DNA of 64,000 bases, taken from assembly GCA_020736575.1 (NCBI GenBank), contig JAGPYM010000001.1:2728001-2792000 (forward strand). The letters run 5' to 3'. The translations under genes were made by a program, and so were the position numbers. Under the pieces are notes generated by a model. The model was not told the origin of the DNA. It saw only the letters and a program-made list of their open reading frames with translations, and made no database searches. This DNA is from Thelonectria olida. Taxonomy: Eukaryota; Ascomycota; Sordariomycetes; Hypocreales; Nectriaceae. The first letter of the stretch is position 1. Each line of letters starts with the position of its first letter. Positions 46,536 to 56,996 of this stretch are shown here, piece after piece.

Positions 46536-48500
46536 ATGGAGAAACTAAAGGAAAAGCCTCCAAAAGGCCACCAATCACGAAAACAACCCTGGCCTCTAGT
46601 GGCAGCCTGCCTTGCGGGCTTCGTCTTCGTCAGTGGGCTCTACAACCTACGATATGGCCAGAGACGTAACTGCCACCACCATCAGATTGAGGGCCCGTAT
46701 GGCAAGTTCCCAAAAAATGGCGACCCTTTCCGATTCATTCCATGCACCGATCAAACTCTGCCGCCCAGGCTCGATGATCCCGAGTCAACCAAAAGCTGGA
46801 AGTCGTTGTATGACCCAGACCCACAACATTGGAGCTGGGGAAATGGCACTCTCGATGGCGAAGGATACGACGATCCATATGCAGGGCAGGGCATCTTCTT
46901 GTGTGGCTACATCGACGTTCCTCTTGACTACACCAACAAATCCGACACCCGCATCACTCGACTCGCTGTGACCAAGTATCAAGTCTCCGGCCTTGCCCGT
47001 GAAGATGGCAGTTCACCTCGTGGGTCAGGACGCAAGAGTGAAAGGACCATTGTATTAGAGCCCGGAGGTCCAGGAGGTAGCGGCACTTCCTATGCCTGGA
47101 GGGCTGCTGAGCTCGTCACAAAGCGCTTCAGCGAGGGCAAGTTTGATGCATTAGGCTGGGATCCTCGAGGTGTCAACGTCTCACTCCCGGCCATCTCATG
47201 CTTCCCGTATGACGCCGATCGCGACCATTGGTCTCTGCTCTACAACCAGTACCTCGAAGTCTCCTCCTCTCCGATTACCCAACTCCAGGTTGCTGATGCC
47301 TTGAATGATGCGGTTTTCTATGCTTGCTGGAAGCAGTACGGCGACCTCCCGCGGTTTGTCTCCACGGCTTTCGTTGCCCGAGACTTGGAAGAGATACGAA
47401 AGGCGCTAGGTGAAGAAGAGCTTACTGGTTACCTCGTCAGCTATGGCACAGGTATTGGCCAAACCTATGCAAATATGTTCCCTAATAGCGTGGGCCGCAT
47501 GATCCTCGATGGCACCGAGTATGTTAGGGACCATCGCCTTCTCGGAGGATTTGGCTGGACGGCTCTTGACAACACAACCGACGCATGGAGGGACGGTTTC
47601 ATAGGAGAGTGTATTAACGCCGGGCCCGAGTACTGCGCGCTCGCAAGGCCCAAAGATGAACATGCCGTCACCAAAACGGCCCTCGAGAAACGCATGAAGA
47701 CTCTGGTGGAATCCCTCATTGAGAGACCCATCCCAGGATATACCGACTTCAGCGGGCCCTCAATCGTCACCTACTCAGCTCTTGTCATGGCCATCTATGA
47801 TTCCCTGTACAACGCGCGCAGCTGGCCTGCCTTGGCTCATATTTTGTATGAGCTTGAGGATGGCAACTCGACGCTAGCCACAGCACTCATTGAAGGCAAG
47901 TTCTGGGGGTATGATCCAACACTGCCACCTTCGCCTGCGCGACGTCCTTCGTCTGAAGAACTTTCTTACCTAGTTATCTGTTCCGACTCATATGATGCTC
48001 CTCAGCCTTCAGACGGACTGAAATGGTGGACATCACTCTGGGCCAACATGACAACCGATTCCTGGGTCGCCGGCAACTCGCGCTTCCAGAGTGTATTCCC
48101 CTGTCGCCATTTTACAAAATATTGGCCCGAGCCTGCAGAGGTCTACCGCGGTGACTTGAATAAGACGCTTCGCCATCCTGTTCTGTTGATTGCAGAAACG
48201 TACGATCCCGCAACCCCATTGCGAAACGGGAGAAGGCTCCTCGCGGAGATGGGCGACAATGCACGTCTCATCGCCCACCACGGATACGGTCATTCATCTA
48301 GAGATTCGTCAAATTGTACAGATTCCATTGGCGCCGCCTTCATCCTTTACGGTAAACTTCCAGAAGAAGCTGAGACAGCTTGCTATGCCAACGAGAAGCC
48401 TTATCTCTACGACATTGGCAAGCACAGCTTGTCTGCATCAGCTGCGGAAGGTTGGGATCCTGTTGAAGAATGGATCAGGTATACCCAAACTCGAATTTAG
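46536..48500 (+). CDS. TAP-like alpha/beta hydrolase (tripeptidyl aminopeptidase type), membrane-anchored
   Basis: Single exon, 654 aa from ATG 46536; the frame is open upstream but begins with GTG. A hydrophobic signal anchor spans residues ~19-36 (PWPLVAACLAGFVFVSGLY), so the enzyme is probably type II membrane-bound or secreted. Oxyanion motif PGGPGGSG is at ~177-183, nucleophile Ser302 in YLVSYGTG, Asp557 in ETYDPATP and His586 in HHGYGHSS. The C-terminal TAP domain (about 510-615) matches bacterial tripeptidyl aminopeptidases and fungal homologs. The residue two before the Ser is Val rather than the usual Gly, a departure from the GxSxG elbow. Several N-glycosylation sequons (NTT, NST, NKT) fit secretion. 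Its likely role is trimming oligopeptides. Confidence 0.92.
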   Translation: MEKLKEKPPKGHQSRKQPWPLVAACLAGFVFVSGLYNLRYGQRRNCHHHQIEGPYGKFPKNGDPFRFIPCTDQTLPPRLDDPESTKSWKSLYDPDPQHWSWGNGTLDGEGYDDPYAGQGIFLCGYIDVPLDYTNKSDTRITRLAVTKYQVSGLAREDGSSPRGSGRKSERTIVLEPGGPGGSGTSYAWRAAELVTKRFSEGKFDALGWDPRGVNVSLPAISCFPYDADRDHWSLLYNQYLEVSSSPITQLQVADALNDAVFYACWKQYGDLPRFVSTAFVARDLEEIRKALGEEELTGYLVSYGTGIGQTYANMFPNSVGRMILDGTEYVRDHRLLGGFGWTALDNTTDAWRDGFIGECINAGPEYCALARPKDEHAVTKTALEKRMKTLVESLIERPIPGYTDFSGPSIVTYSALVMAIYDSLYNARSWPALAHILYELEDGNSTLATALIEGKFWGYDPTLPPSPARRPSSEELSYLVICSDSYDAPQPSDGLKWWTSLWANMTTDSWVAGNSRFQSVFPCRHFTKYWPEPAEVYRGDLNKTLRHPVLLIAETYDPATPLRNGRRLLAEMGDNARLIAHHGYGHSSRDSSNCTDSIGAAFILYGKLPEEAETACYANEKPYLYDIGKHSLSASAAEGWDPVEEWIRYTQTRI

Positions 48501-48803
48501 GCAGGCTCGTTCAAAGTTGGGGATTTATTGATAGGCATCTACATAAGGTCATAGAGCAGGATCCCGCGAGACACTGCGTATCAAGCAACCCAACTCATTA
48601 AGCATATAAATGCAGTTACAATGTAGATATATAATAGAATAAATCAGAGTACAAGAAAAGCACTTATGATTCAACCATTAAGCGTACTTAATACACTAGC
48701 TTAGTATGAAAACTTAGGTAGGTAGCTATTCACAATCAAAGGTCACTATCATTAATTCCATTTTATTACAATTTCTTTCAGCAACACCTCGTGTCGGCTG
48801 CTA
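48501..48803. other. AT-rich convergent spacer
   Basis: Short tail-to-tail region rich in A/T, consistent with 3' UTRs. No gene is seen. Confidence 0.5.
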
Positions 48804-49705
48804 TCAGACCATCAGTCTAGCCACTATCGCGACAGTGCCCAGAACCAATCCCCAAGACATGCTCTCAGCTATAAGCTTAGAACCGCGATTATCAGCCCTT
48901 CCTGCATTCGTGGTCTCAGCCACAGTCTCTGAGGCCTGTGTCTTGGTCGTTGTCCCCTTGGTTGTCTCGTTGGCTGTCTCCCCCGCCGTCGTAGTATTCT
49001 TCATGATGCAATCCGCCATCGGATCCGAATCTCCCCTACACTTTTCCACACACGCGTCCAGCTCCGCCGGCGAGTACGGTTTGACGAACTTGGTTTGGCA
49101 ATCCTGTAGACAGGGCACCGCGGCGCAGGGGACGGTGCGCACGTACTTATCGATGCCGAAATCACCATACTTGTACGCAAGGTCGGACCAATTCCCTGTA
49201 GCGCCAGTCAGGTTGAAGATGGTCGACTCAAAGACTGAGAAGTTTGGTACAAAAGTATCCAAGCTGCCATTCGAGAGCTGCGTGAAGAGCATATAATCCA
49301 GACTGTAGGGATATCCGTTGGGGAATGAAGCCTTTGGGACTGTGGTGTTGAAGCTCGTCAGCTCTGTTGATACACAGCCCTCGAGGTAACCTAGCGAGTC
49401 AGCTACAACGCGTGCCCAACGGCTGCGATTAACGGCCTACAGTAACGACGCCAGAAAATACTCTCTCCCGAACTAGATTCCACGGTCGTGTACGTCGGGT
49501 CCGCCATGAGGTAGACCCTGAAATAGTCCATGTTGCACCTCCCCGGACCGAGGCAGTTCTCGTTTGGAAACTCGGGCCCAGAGAAGTTGACCGCGATAGT
49601 AAACGACTCACCGGCTCGAACGAGCTCTGGCGTGTCGAGAGTCTTGTAGTCGTGCAGCCCGGCAGAGACGAAGCTGACAAGCGCAAGGAGTGTGAGGGGA
49701 ATCAT
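48804..49705 (-). CDS. GPI-type secreted Cys-containing protein
   Basis: Two exons (minus strand): 49705 to 49462 or 49450, then 49390-48804. Two donors (gtattt and gtcgtt) lead to the same acceptor in the same phase, giving 276 or 280 aa, and I cannot choose between them. The signal peptide is MIPLTLLALVSFVSA. The mature part has an Ig-like start (TPELVRAGESFTIAVNFSG), several N-glycosylation sites (GNWSD, FNLTG, KNTTT) and paired cysteines (CAAVPCLQDC, CVEKC). A Thr/Glu-rich stalk is followed by a hydrophobic C-terminus (SWGLVLGTVAIVARLMV), a GPI-anchor signal. The family is fungal-specific and functionally unknown to me. It probably sits at the cell surface. Confidence 0.82.
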
Positions 49706-50601
49706 GCTGGGCTGGGATGGGCTTGACAACGGCGGCGATGGTGGTTTGTATGATCTAAAAGGATTTCCCCCTTGGGAGTTGAGATAGATCACGGCTTGAG
49801 GCAACCAACAGGTTGATTTGAAGAATCGTTATAGTGTAAGCCATGTATTTCTACAGGGAGAAATAGCAATTTAATTAATTCGGTAGCAAAGGGACAACCG
49901 TGCCTCCCGCCCTTCAGGCCAGCGTCCTCAGACCCCTGTTCTCCTTCTGCTTACCTACTTATATTCACGCACCGCCTTGTCCCAGCTCATCCGTAACGCG
50001 TTTCCAGCAATAATGTGCATCGTTCCCAAAAGCGATATAATTCAGCATTTATTCGTAGTCCGGGGTGGTATCCTACAGTAACATTACCCAAAGTCGTGGC
50101 GTTCAAAGTAACAACAAACAAGACGGGCTCTAATGCAAGGCACATCGACAGAGCAACGATGAAACAGGAACCGATCAGGAGAAAGCAATCGAGTGCGTCA
50201 TTAGCCATGTGGTATTAGTGATTAGGTGGTCGTTCTCAGTCTAAAATTGTAGCATTATTAAAGAAAACAGATCTCGTGACAGGAAATCGAGATGTCATGT
50301 CGCATGCCAATATGAAAGCCACCTGACCCACGTGTCGTGATACCTACCGCCTCACTCACACGGGTCACGTCTGGCATGTAGACAATCAGGCGCGGAAAGT
50401 ACTCACTGAATAATAAAGAAATCAAGGCACTTTCGCTTGAAAATGACCGTTACGAGTGGAACTCTGACACGTCCAGTCGTTAAGAATGACCTGTCTCTGA
50501 GTAAGAAGAGAAAGAGTAAGTGAACAAAATCATTAGTGTCATGAGTTACAGAGAGTATGTACATATTGCACCCTTTATATACAGCCCTGCCACCCCAAGT
50601 G
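49706..50601. other. Intergenic with one possible small gene
   Basis: Promoter of the GPI-type gene plus the 3' flank of the next gene. A 73-codon ATG-started ORF (50208-49987) is listed separately; nothing else is supported. Confidence 0.45.
49987..50208 (-). CDS. Possible small membrane/secreted protein, 73 aa
   Basis: ATG-started single ORF. Residues ~7-33 are hydrophobic (DCFLLIGSCFIVALSMCLAL), resembling a signal anchor, followed by a region with two N-glycosylation sequons (NATT, NVTV) and a short C-terminus. No similarity is recognised and no splice sites extend it. It may be a short secreted protein gene or a chance ORF. Confidence 0.2.
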   Translation of the reverse strand: MANDALDCFLLIGSCFIVALSMCLALEPVLFVVTLNATTLGNVTVGYHPGLRINAELYRFWERCTLLLETRYG

Positions 50602-51813
50602 CTAAACCAGCCGTTTCCTGCCTCCCGTCCGTTTCCGAATGGTGTCGGTGATGGGTTTCTGGATCTTGCTGATAGCTTCTTCAGGACTCCGACGGATGTC
50701 CTTGAAAGAAGTAGCTTCGCGGCGGTATGCAAAGTGGTGTTTCGGTGAGGGTGAAGGTGAGCGACGGTGAGGTGAGGGGAACCTTCGAGAGACCGTGGAC
50801 TTGTACTCAATATAGCAGGATGCGATGGATTCTTGTCGAGGAGTAGGAGTATCGGAACTTAGGGTATCGTCGCTGGTAAAATCGAACGCATCAAAGGCAT
50901 CTTCGGGAAACTGCGCCGCTGGAATGTCGTCCTCCATATCGTCTTCAACACCACCGTGATACAGTTCTTCGTCATTGGTCTCGTCCAAAGGCGATGGGCT
51001 CTCTGCACAATCAGACATTGAAGTGACAGCACTGTCACAATCATCCGACTGCGAGGTCTCATCATCGTCATGGACGTGTGACCGGGTCAAGTCAGGAACG
51101 AATGGTCCCGACTCTGAACCTGAGAAGGACATGGATCGCCAGGGGGGGTTGGAGGAATATCTATGGGACTCCAAATCAGCCGCAGGTGAAGATGCAGCAG
51201 ACTCCTCGGGAGTGTCGGCAACCTCGGATTGAGGAGGCGAGAGAGGAGCATCAACAATATGAGAAGAGGGAATCTTGGTATGAATAGATAGGGGTTCCTT
51301 GGTCATGACGAGATCATCGCCAAAGAAACTAGTAACGGAGGCATCGTCGAGGCTGCTTGCCGTGGTGCTCTCCGTCTTGACACTGTTGGTCTCGGAAAAG
51401 GAGGAAGAGATGGAAATAGCGTCATGGTTATCATGTCGGTCGAGGTAGTTTTCGGGTAGGTAGCTCGCAAAGTAGCGGACGATGGAATCAAAAGACCTTG
51501 TCCGGAAGAGCTGGAGAGCGTATTGCCAGTGTTCCGAGTCCATGAGTTTCGGGTTGGCGATGATCTCGACCGCCAGCGACTCCAGAGACTCGTGGAGCTC
51601 GGAGAGTCGCTGGCGTCGACGGTCAGCCATCAAGCGGTGGAACTCATCGGGGGTGTCAGCGTCGCGAGAGATTTCGTAGACGTCGTGGTGGAAGGCCTCG
51701 GGGTCTTGGATATTGAAAGAGAAGGTGTTGTATTGGTCGTGGAGTGTGGTAAAGAGGTCATCCCTCTTCATGCCGAATTTCCAGGCCGGCCAGGACCAGC
51801 CCAGATCGTCCAT
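50602..51813 (-). CDS. Acidic Ser-rich protein, conserved-looking, unknown function
   Basis: Single exon, 403 aa. The N-terminal ~125 residues look folded and helical: MDDLGWSWPAWKFGMKRDDL, then DEFHRLMADRRRQRLSELHE and an aromatic helix ending VRYFASYLPENYL. The rest is Ser/Asp/Glu/Pro-rich and disordered with many possible phosphosites, ending in a basic tail (ITDTIRKRTGGRKRL) that could be a nuclear localisation signal. I do not recognise the family. Strong codon bias and the clear N-terminal globular pattern support it as a real gene. It lies between a secreted-protein gene and a long intergenic region and is transcribed away from the latter. Confidence 0.8.
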   Translation of the reverse strand: MDDLGWSWPAWKFGMKRDDLFTTLHDQYNTFSFNIQDPEAFHHDVYEISRDADTPDEFHRLMADRRRQRLSELHESLESLAVEIIANPKLMDSEHWQYALQLFRTRSFDSIVRYFASYLPENYLDRHDNHDAISISSSFSETNSVKTESTTASSLDDASVTSFFGDDLVMTKEPLSIHTKIPSSHIVDAPLSPPQSEVADTPEESAASSPAADLESHRYSSNPPWRSMSFSGSESGPFVPDLTRSHVHDDDETSQSDDCDSAVTSMSDCAESPSPLDETNDEELYHGGVEDDMEDDIPAAQFPEDAFDAFDFTSDDTLSSDTPTPRQESIASCYIEYKSTVSRRFPSPHRRSPSPSPKHHFAYRREATSFKDIRRSPEEAISKIQKPITDTIRKRTGGRKRLV

Positions 51814-54694
51814 GTCGAAGTCACTGTCGTATGGGGGGAGTTGAGGGCGAAATGGTGATTGTTGTTTGGGGGGTAAGATAGGAGGAGGGGGTTTAGCCCA
51901 GTATGCACCGCGTTTTGGTTTGTGGAAAGCTCGAGTGAGCTTTTCGATCTATATCATAGCCATGGCGAGAAGAACTGGCTTGTCAAGTGTTCAGCGGTCG
52001 TGGAGAGCTGAAGCAGACGAGCGATTGTAGTGAGTGTTGCGGGCGGAGGTGCTGGGTTGGGCGGTTCGTGGGCGGATGGGGTCTTGCGTGGGCGTGGTGA
52101 CGGTGATGAGAACGGGAGCACTGGTGGTTTGGGGTGTGCCAACTAGCAACATAATTCAGAGCGCGCTCGCCCCCATGGCCAGGGAGATATTTGTGGCCTG
52201 AGGCAGAATCGGTGGCACCTGGGAGCGGTTTTAATTGGATGCATTGACGTGAGTTCGGGCACGCGAGACGCAAGTCTGTCACTCCGCCACTTCGCGAAGC
52301 CAATCAGAACTATGTTGAAAATCCAGATGCCCAATCATCAGATCGGTGGTGGATCTCTAATGATCCGTGCTACCAATTGGAAACAAGGTGTCGACACCTA
52401 CCGGTGCTAAGGATGCATGGTCCCACTTCTGCTGACCCACTGTGCATGAGTGGATTTGCCACTGTCCAGTCGATTCCAAGAATGCGACGTCTTCAGTGCC
52501 CGATCAACAAATTACGCCGCCCGAGGTCGGCTTTTGCATTTCTGATTGAAAACACGCAAAGATTGTGAAAGCGCTGGATTTCACCATCAGCGATACTGCC
52601 CAGCGCTTCGTTGGGTTTGTTACCGACTCAACAATGTTCACACCACGTCACACCTCCTTCGTGATTTTGTTGGTTGTCTGACGTTGCAATCCAAAACTCA
52701 CAGCGGTTTAAACCCGGCCAGGCCGTGGTTTCCTACTGGCTCGGAGAGGTTGCTGTGACATTCTTGCCGCGCCCCTCATTTTGTGCGTTCCGGATCTGGT
52801 TTGGTAGCATGGCTCTTGTTTAATGGGCAACCTGATCTGTCCTGAGCAACAAAGCTCCGTATCAGAACGGGAAACGGTATTTATTCGAACGGAGTTGCCC
52901 CCGTCCAAAAATAAACCGTTCATGCCGTGAACTTGGAGCAAGAAGTTATTGCTGTTGATCTTGAAGCCCTACTTGCTGATCTCTTGCCGGCAACCTTCCT
53001 GTCACAAATCTTTCGATGTATCCTTCCTAATGGTTTATTTCTTACTTTCCTCTGAGCCGCAGTAGGATGACATCAAACTTGAAAGAAACGCAAGGGAATC
53101 ACGAATACGGAGCATGGAAATTACGAGACCCACGTGATCAGAAACCGTTGCATACGGAACAACATCTGGAAACGTCGTCATGTCTTGTCACACAAGGTCA
53201 TCTGCCTGCAGAGTCATCCGTGATACACAGTCACATCTTTCTTTGCCTCAGTTTTGGAAGTCGCCTGGACAAAACGGTGTCATGAAGAGGAAGCTGTCTC
53301 CCCAGTCTCCTTTTGCCGGGTGGTCAGATCAGCTGGATCGCCCACGGCCATGACGATGCACTACCGGCTGAAGACCCTGGCTCAAAGGCTCAGACGAGCA
53401 CAGCCGCACCAAGCTCTTTGAGGATGTGGCGCAAGGCGCTCATCTTTCCAGGTTCTTGGAGATTCATCAACAACCGAGAAGTCTCTCTACTGCAAGATCT
53501 AGCGGTGACGATACCTTCACTCTCCAATCACAGCCACAATCCGTCCAACCCTCCTCCACTCCCTCGTCGGAGCGAGCGCCGAGTGGCCTCGCCGTCAGCC
53601 CAACAGCCCTACCTCGTCCGCCAACTGAACAATGATGCCACTTGGTGCATCCACTTCAGATCGTCCGCCAGAACCGACGCTGCTTGCCATAAGCCTCCGC
53701 TGCCTCATCCCCTCCAGTTTCCCCCCAGGCACCCGTTGGCGCGCCGCTCCTCCCGCTGGCTGCCGCCTTCGAGGTCGCAAACCATGGCGCTTTCTCGCTC
53801 ACAACTGGACGAGATAAACGGGGGCCGTGTTGAAGCAGATTCAATGGAAGTTGCTCTGACCTGCCATAGGCCTTCAGTGAGTGACAGGGTCAGTTCCTCC
53901 CAGCGGAGGCTGAGACGAGACCGGGACTCATCAGCAGGCCGTTTTATTTAGCAGCTCCCATTCTGCCCCCATCGAAATGACCCTGGATTGTCCTTCTGAT
54001 GTGCCCTTCTTGTCCTTTCCTGCCCTCTCCTGCCCCGTATCAACCATTTTTATTCCACCTTATTCCATGCGCCGCTTCTTTCTGTTCCTGCATTTCAATT
54101 GTCGACTTGGACTCTGCATCGTATGTATAGCCGCTGCACGCCATCCATCGTCTAGCTGGTAGCCCACTCTTCTAAAAACTCGATTCCCCCTTTCGCACTC
54201 TCCTGCTTTACGCAGTCAAGTACCCCAAGTCCCCGCCTCTCACGCACAGCCAAAGCTGAGTCGAGCTGATTGATCCGCCGCGTTGCGTTGCCTTGTCTTG
54301 CCTCACCTCGACACAAGGTCCAGCTTAGCCATTCCACCCACTCACAACTCTCAGACACTCGCCCGCCTCGCTGGACACGACATAACGCAACCTCATCAGT
54401 CAGCCCCGGGCTTAGCACAACTCAGGACGACACAATTGAGCGCAGCACAGCGCAGCACAACCCAAACTTGGCTCCTCAATTTTCGCAACGAGTCGGATTC
54501 CATCTCAATCATCCCCCAAACGCCTCTCATCATCCCAGCTGCTGAGTTCCTCAACCTGAGCTGTCTTGACTTGGTTGGCTTGTTGTCTCCAAGGTACATT
54601 GGCTCACCTTTTTTCATCCGTCCACCACCTGCTATCCCAGCCCTTCTTGTTTGCTTACCAACGTCACATGGGCCGTTAGGCACGTCGACCTCAT
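51814..54694. other. Long divergent intergenic region
   Basis: 2.9 kb upstream of both the hypothetical gene and the kinase. The 54260-54690 part is CA/CT-rich and is probably the kinase 5' leader. The 212-codon frame at 53313-53951 begins with a non-ATG codon and reads as low-complexity, so it is not called. Confidence 0.5.
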
Positions 54695-56560
54695 ATGGCC
54701 GATCTAAGGCTAGAGCCCTCGGAAGAGGGTTCTGAGGCTCATACCGTGCCATTTTCACAGTCTGAGATTGATGCTCGCTTCAAGGGCATCCGCGTCGAGG
54801 AGCCCGTTCCTCCGGCCGACCCCGAAGCGGTCCCCCTCGACATCCTCCATGTCGAGGATCACCACCACAAGCAGGGCATCCGCATCCTCGTTCGCCCTTT
54901 GACTAGATTTCCCAATTCGCGGTCCGTCAGTCCTGGCAGTGACAGTTGCCAGTGGCTGGCTCTCCGCGCAGAGGTTGCCTCGACGGAATCGCCAGAGCAC
55001 AAGGTCCTTGCCGTGACTCAGACTTCCAAGGATATCAAATTTTCCGTCCGCATTCCCGGCGAGACTCAGGACGACGCCCCGCGACCTCCTCTTTGGTGCG
55101 AGCTGTATTACGATCCTGCCAGTGACAAGGTGATATTTCTAAACAAGTCGGACGTACCAATCTCCCTCTCGGGCGTCTCCCAAACCCCGCTGTCGAGCCC
55201 TCCGCTCAGTGCTGCCCACATCATCAATCCAGGACTGGCCAAGGCGCTGAAGCCAGGAACATGGCGCATTACCGTCCGAGACATTGCCGTTCTCGACTTT
55301 AGGATCCTGGAGAAGCGCCCAGTAGTGTTGTACGAGTCTCGCCCGCCTGCCCTGGTGGAGACAACGTCGTCTTCGAGTGGTTCCTCCATCAATGTGAGTG
55401 GCAAACGAGCCTTGACTCCAGAGTTGGATGAGAAACGAGTTAAGCGCCGTGTCTCGGACCCGGATGCACCTGGCGATGACGGCGTTATTATGTTTCTGAG
55501 GCCTGACGCCGACCCCCTCGTCTTTCCCCTTCCCAATGGCCGCGAGAGCAAGGAGCTCTCCGCCATCGATGCGCATCCATTGCTCGACGCTCAAACGGGT
55601 CAAACAATCGCGGTGCCAGGAGGAGTATGTGAGCTTGATCAGTATCAGCTGACCAAGCGGGATCCAATTGCGTCGACGTCTCTGTCAGCTGTCTACACCG
55701 CCGAGCATTCGCAGGTCTCTGACCTTGTTACCGTCAAGGTGCTGAAGACCCGCGTCGCGAACCCCAATGACAAGCCATATGTGCACGAACGGAACGTCAT
55801 CCGCCAAGCCGACATGTGGCTACGCGAGTGTAAGAGTCAGGAAGACCTACAACACGAATCCATCGTCCGATACTATGGTGGCGATGCACGTTTCCTGTCC
55901 CTGTACATGGAGCATGTAGACGCGAAGGACCTCACAGCGGCTCCCCGGTGGAGAAGCAAGGCAAATGACGAGTTCCAAGGCGATCGGAACGATGCACGGC
56001 GAATCTTGACAGACATTGCCAGCGCGCTGAGCTACATCCATGGGCGCACGCTGGTTCACAACGATATCAAGCCCGCCAATATCCTGTACTCTCCGGAGCG
56101 CGGTGCCGTTCTTTGCGACTTTGGACTCTCGACATTGGCTAGCAACTCGCCGAACAGCGGCGGAACGCCGTACTACGTCCCTCCTGAGTTCATCGGACGT
56201 AAGCTCCGCGGCCCTGCGTCGGACGTTTGGGCCTTGGGTATCACCATGCTCTACGTCTTACGCAAGATCCCATTTCCGGACTGCCGCGCTCGGCGCCACC
56301 ATCCTCGACCACTGTACTGGCAAATCGCCGGTGTTAATAACCCGACAATTGCGCACAAGCAGTTTGGCAATGGGCAGCCGGCAGTCAGCCAGATGCGCGA
56401 CTGGTTAACGGAGATATATGAGACTCGCGAGAAGCTCAACACCAAGGATCTACTCGAGCGACTCGTCATGGAGATGCTCACCCCGAATCCCCAGCAGCGC
56501 ATTACCATGGCAAGGGTATTGAAGGAGCTGGTTACGGATAAAACCCCTGCTGCGGGTTGA
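54695..56560 (+). CDS. Non-RD serine/threonine-type kinase with FHA-like N-terminus
   Basis: Single exon, 621 aa. Residues ~85-210 are beta-rich with an FHA-like pattern (LWCELYYDPASDKVIFLNKS), followed by a Ser-rich linker and a basic patch (DEKRVKRRVSD). The kinase domain (about 315-612) has catalytic Lys K348 (VTVKVLK), HND at 455-457 instead of HRD, KPANIL, DFG at 475-477 and a PPE in place of APE (PYYVPPEFIG). The glycine loop is degenerate (KRDPIASTSLSAVY). Metal- and ATP-binding residues are retained, so activity remains possible. The domain order resembles fungal kinases of the Chk2/Rad53-like FHA-kinase type, but sequence divergence makes the substrate and pathway unknown. Confidence 0.88.
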   Translation: MADLRLEPSEEGSEAHTVPFSQSEIDARFKGIRVEEPVPPADPEAVPLDILHVEDHHHKQGIRILVRPLTRFPNSRSVSPGSDSCQWLALRAEVASTESPEHKVLAVTQTSKDIKFSVRIPGETQDDAPRPPLWCELYYDPASDKVIFLNKSDVPISLSGVSQTPLSSPPLSAAHIINPGLAKALKPGTWRITVRDIAVLDFRILEKRPVVLYESRPPALVETTSSSSGSSINVSGKRALTPELDEKRVKRRVSDPDAPGDDGVIMFLRPDADPLVFPLPNGRESKELSAIDAHPLLDAQTGQTIAVPGGVCELDQYQLTKRDPIASTSLSAVYTAEHSQVSDLVTVKVLKTRVANPNDKPYVHERNVIRQADMWLRECKSQEDLQHESIVRYYGGDARFLSLYMEHVDAKDLTAAPRWRSKANDEFQGDRNDARRILTDIASALSYIHGRTLVHNDIKPANILYSPERGAVLCDFGLSTLASNSPNSGGTPYYVPPEFIGRKLRGPASDVWALGITMLYVLRKIPFPDCRARRHHPRPLYWQIAGVNNPTIAHKQFGNGQPAVSQMRDWLTEIYETREKLNTKDLLERLVMEMLTPNPQQRITMARVLKELVTDKTPAAG

Positions 56561-56996
56561 TGATGACTGATACTGCCCGAGGCTAGATTGATGATTTAAC
56601 ATGAGGAATCTACCATAACATTGGCCGTTGCAAACCACACACCCCTCTGTTTTTTTGGAGTTGAGATGGGCGCCATGTAACTTTTATTCGTGGGAACTAG
56701 CCATGAGCTAACTTGACAAGATGACTGGGTGAGTGAAGATGGGGGACGAAGGCAAGGAGTGCTTTCGCTGACAGTGCCCAGATTGAACATACGACATAGA
56801 CGACTACACAACGAAGTCGAACTAGGCCATCTTGGAGCATAATTGCACGGCGGAGCAGGCATGGAGTTGTCAAACGTTGTTTATTTTATAGAGCGCGGAA
56901 CGTTTTCGTCGTTCTTTCATCAGCTCGTGGGCTTCATTTACATCCATTATATACCAATACATTATGTCTTTGTCCGTTTTCCATCCGACGTCAGAC
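56561..56996. other. Convergent 3' spacer
   Basis: Tail-to-tail region between the kinase and the BIM1-like gene; no gene is seen. Confidence 0.5.

Noticed and set aside
38523..49705. Secondary-metabolite or catabolic gene cluster
   Set aside because: No polyketide synthase, NRPS, terpene cyclase, P450 or cluster regulator is present; genes are of mixed orientation and unrelated families apart from the peptidase pair.
53313..53951. 212-codon frame upstream of the kinase
   Set aside because: It starts with a non-ATG codon, is low-complexity (Ser/Pro/Arg) and resembles CT-rich leader sequence.
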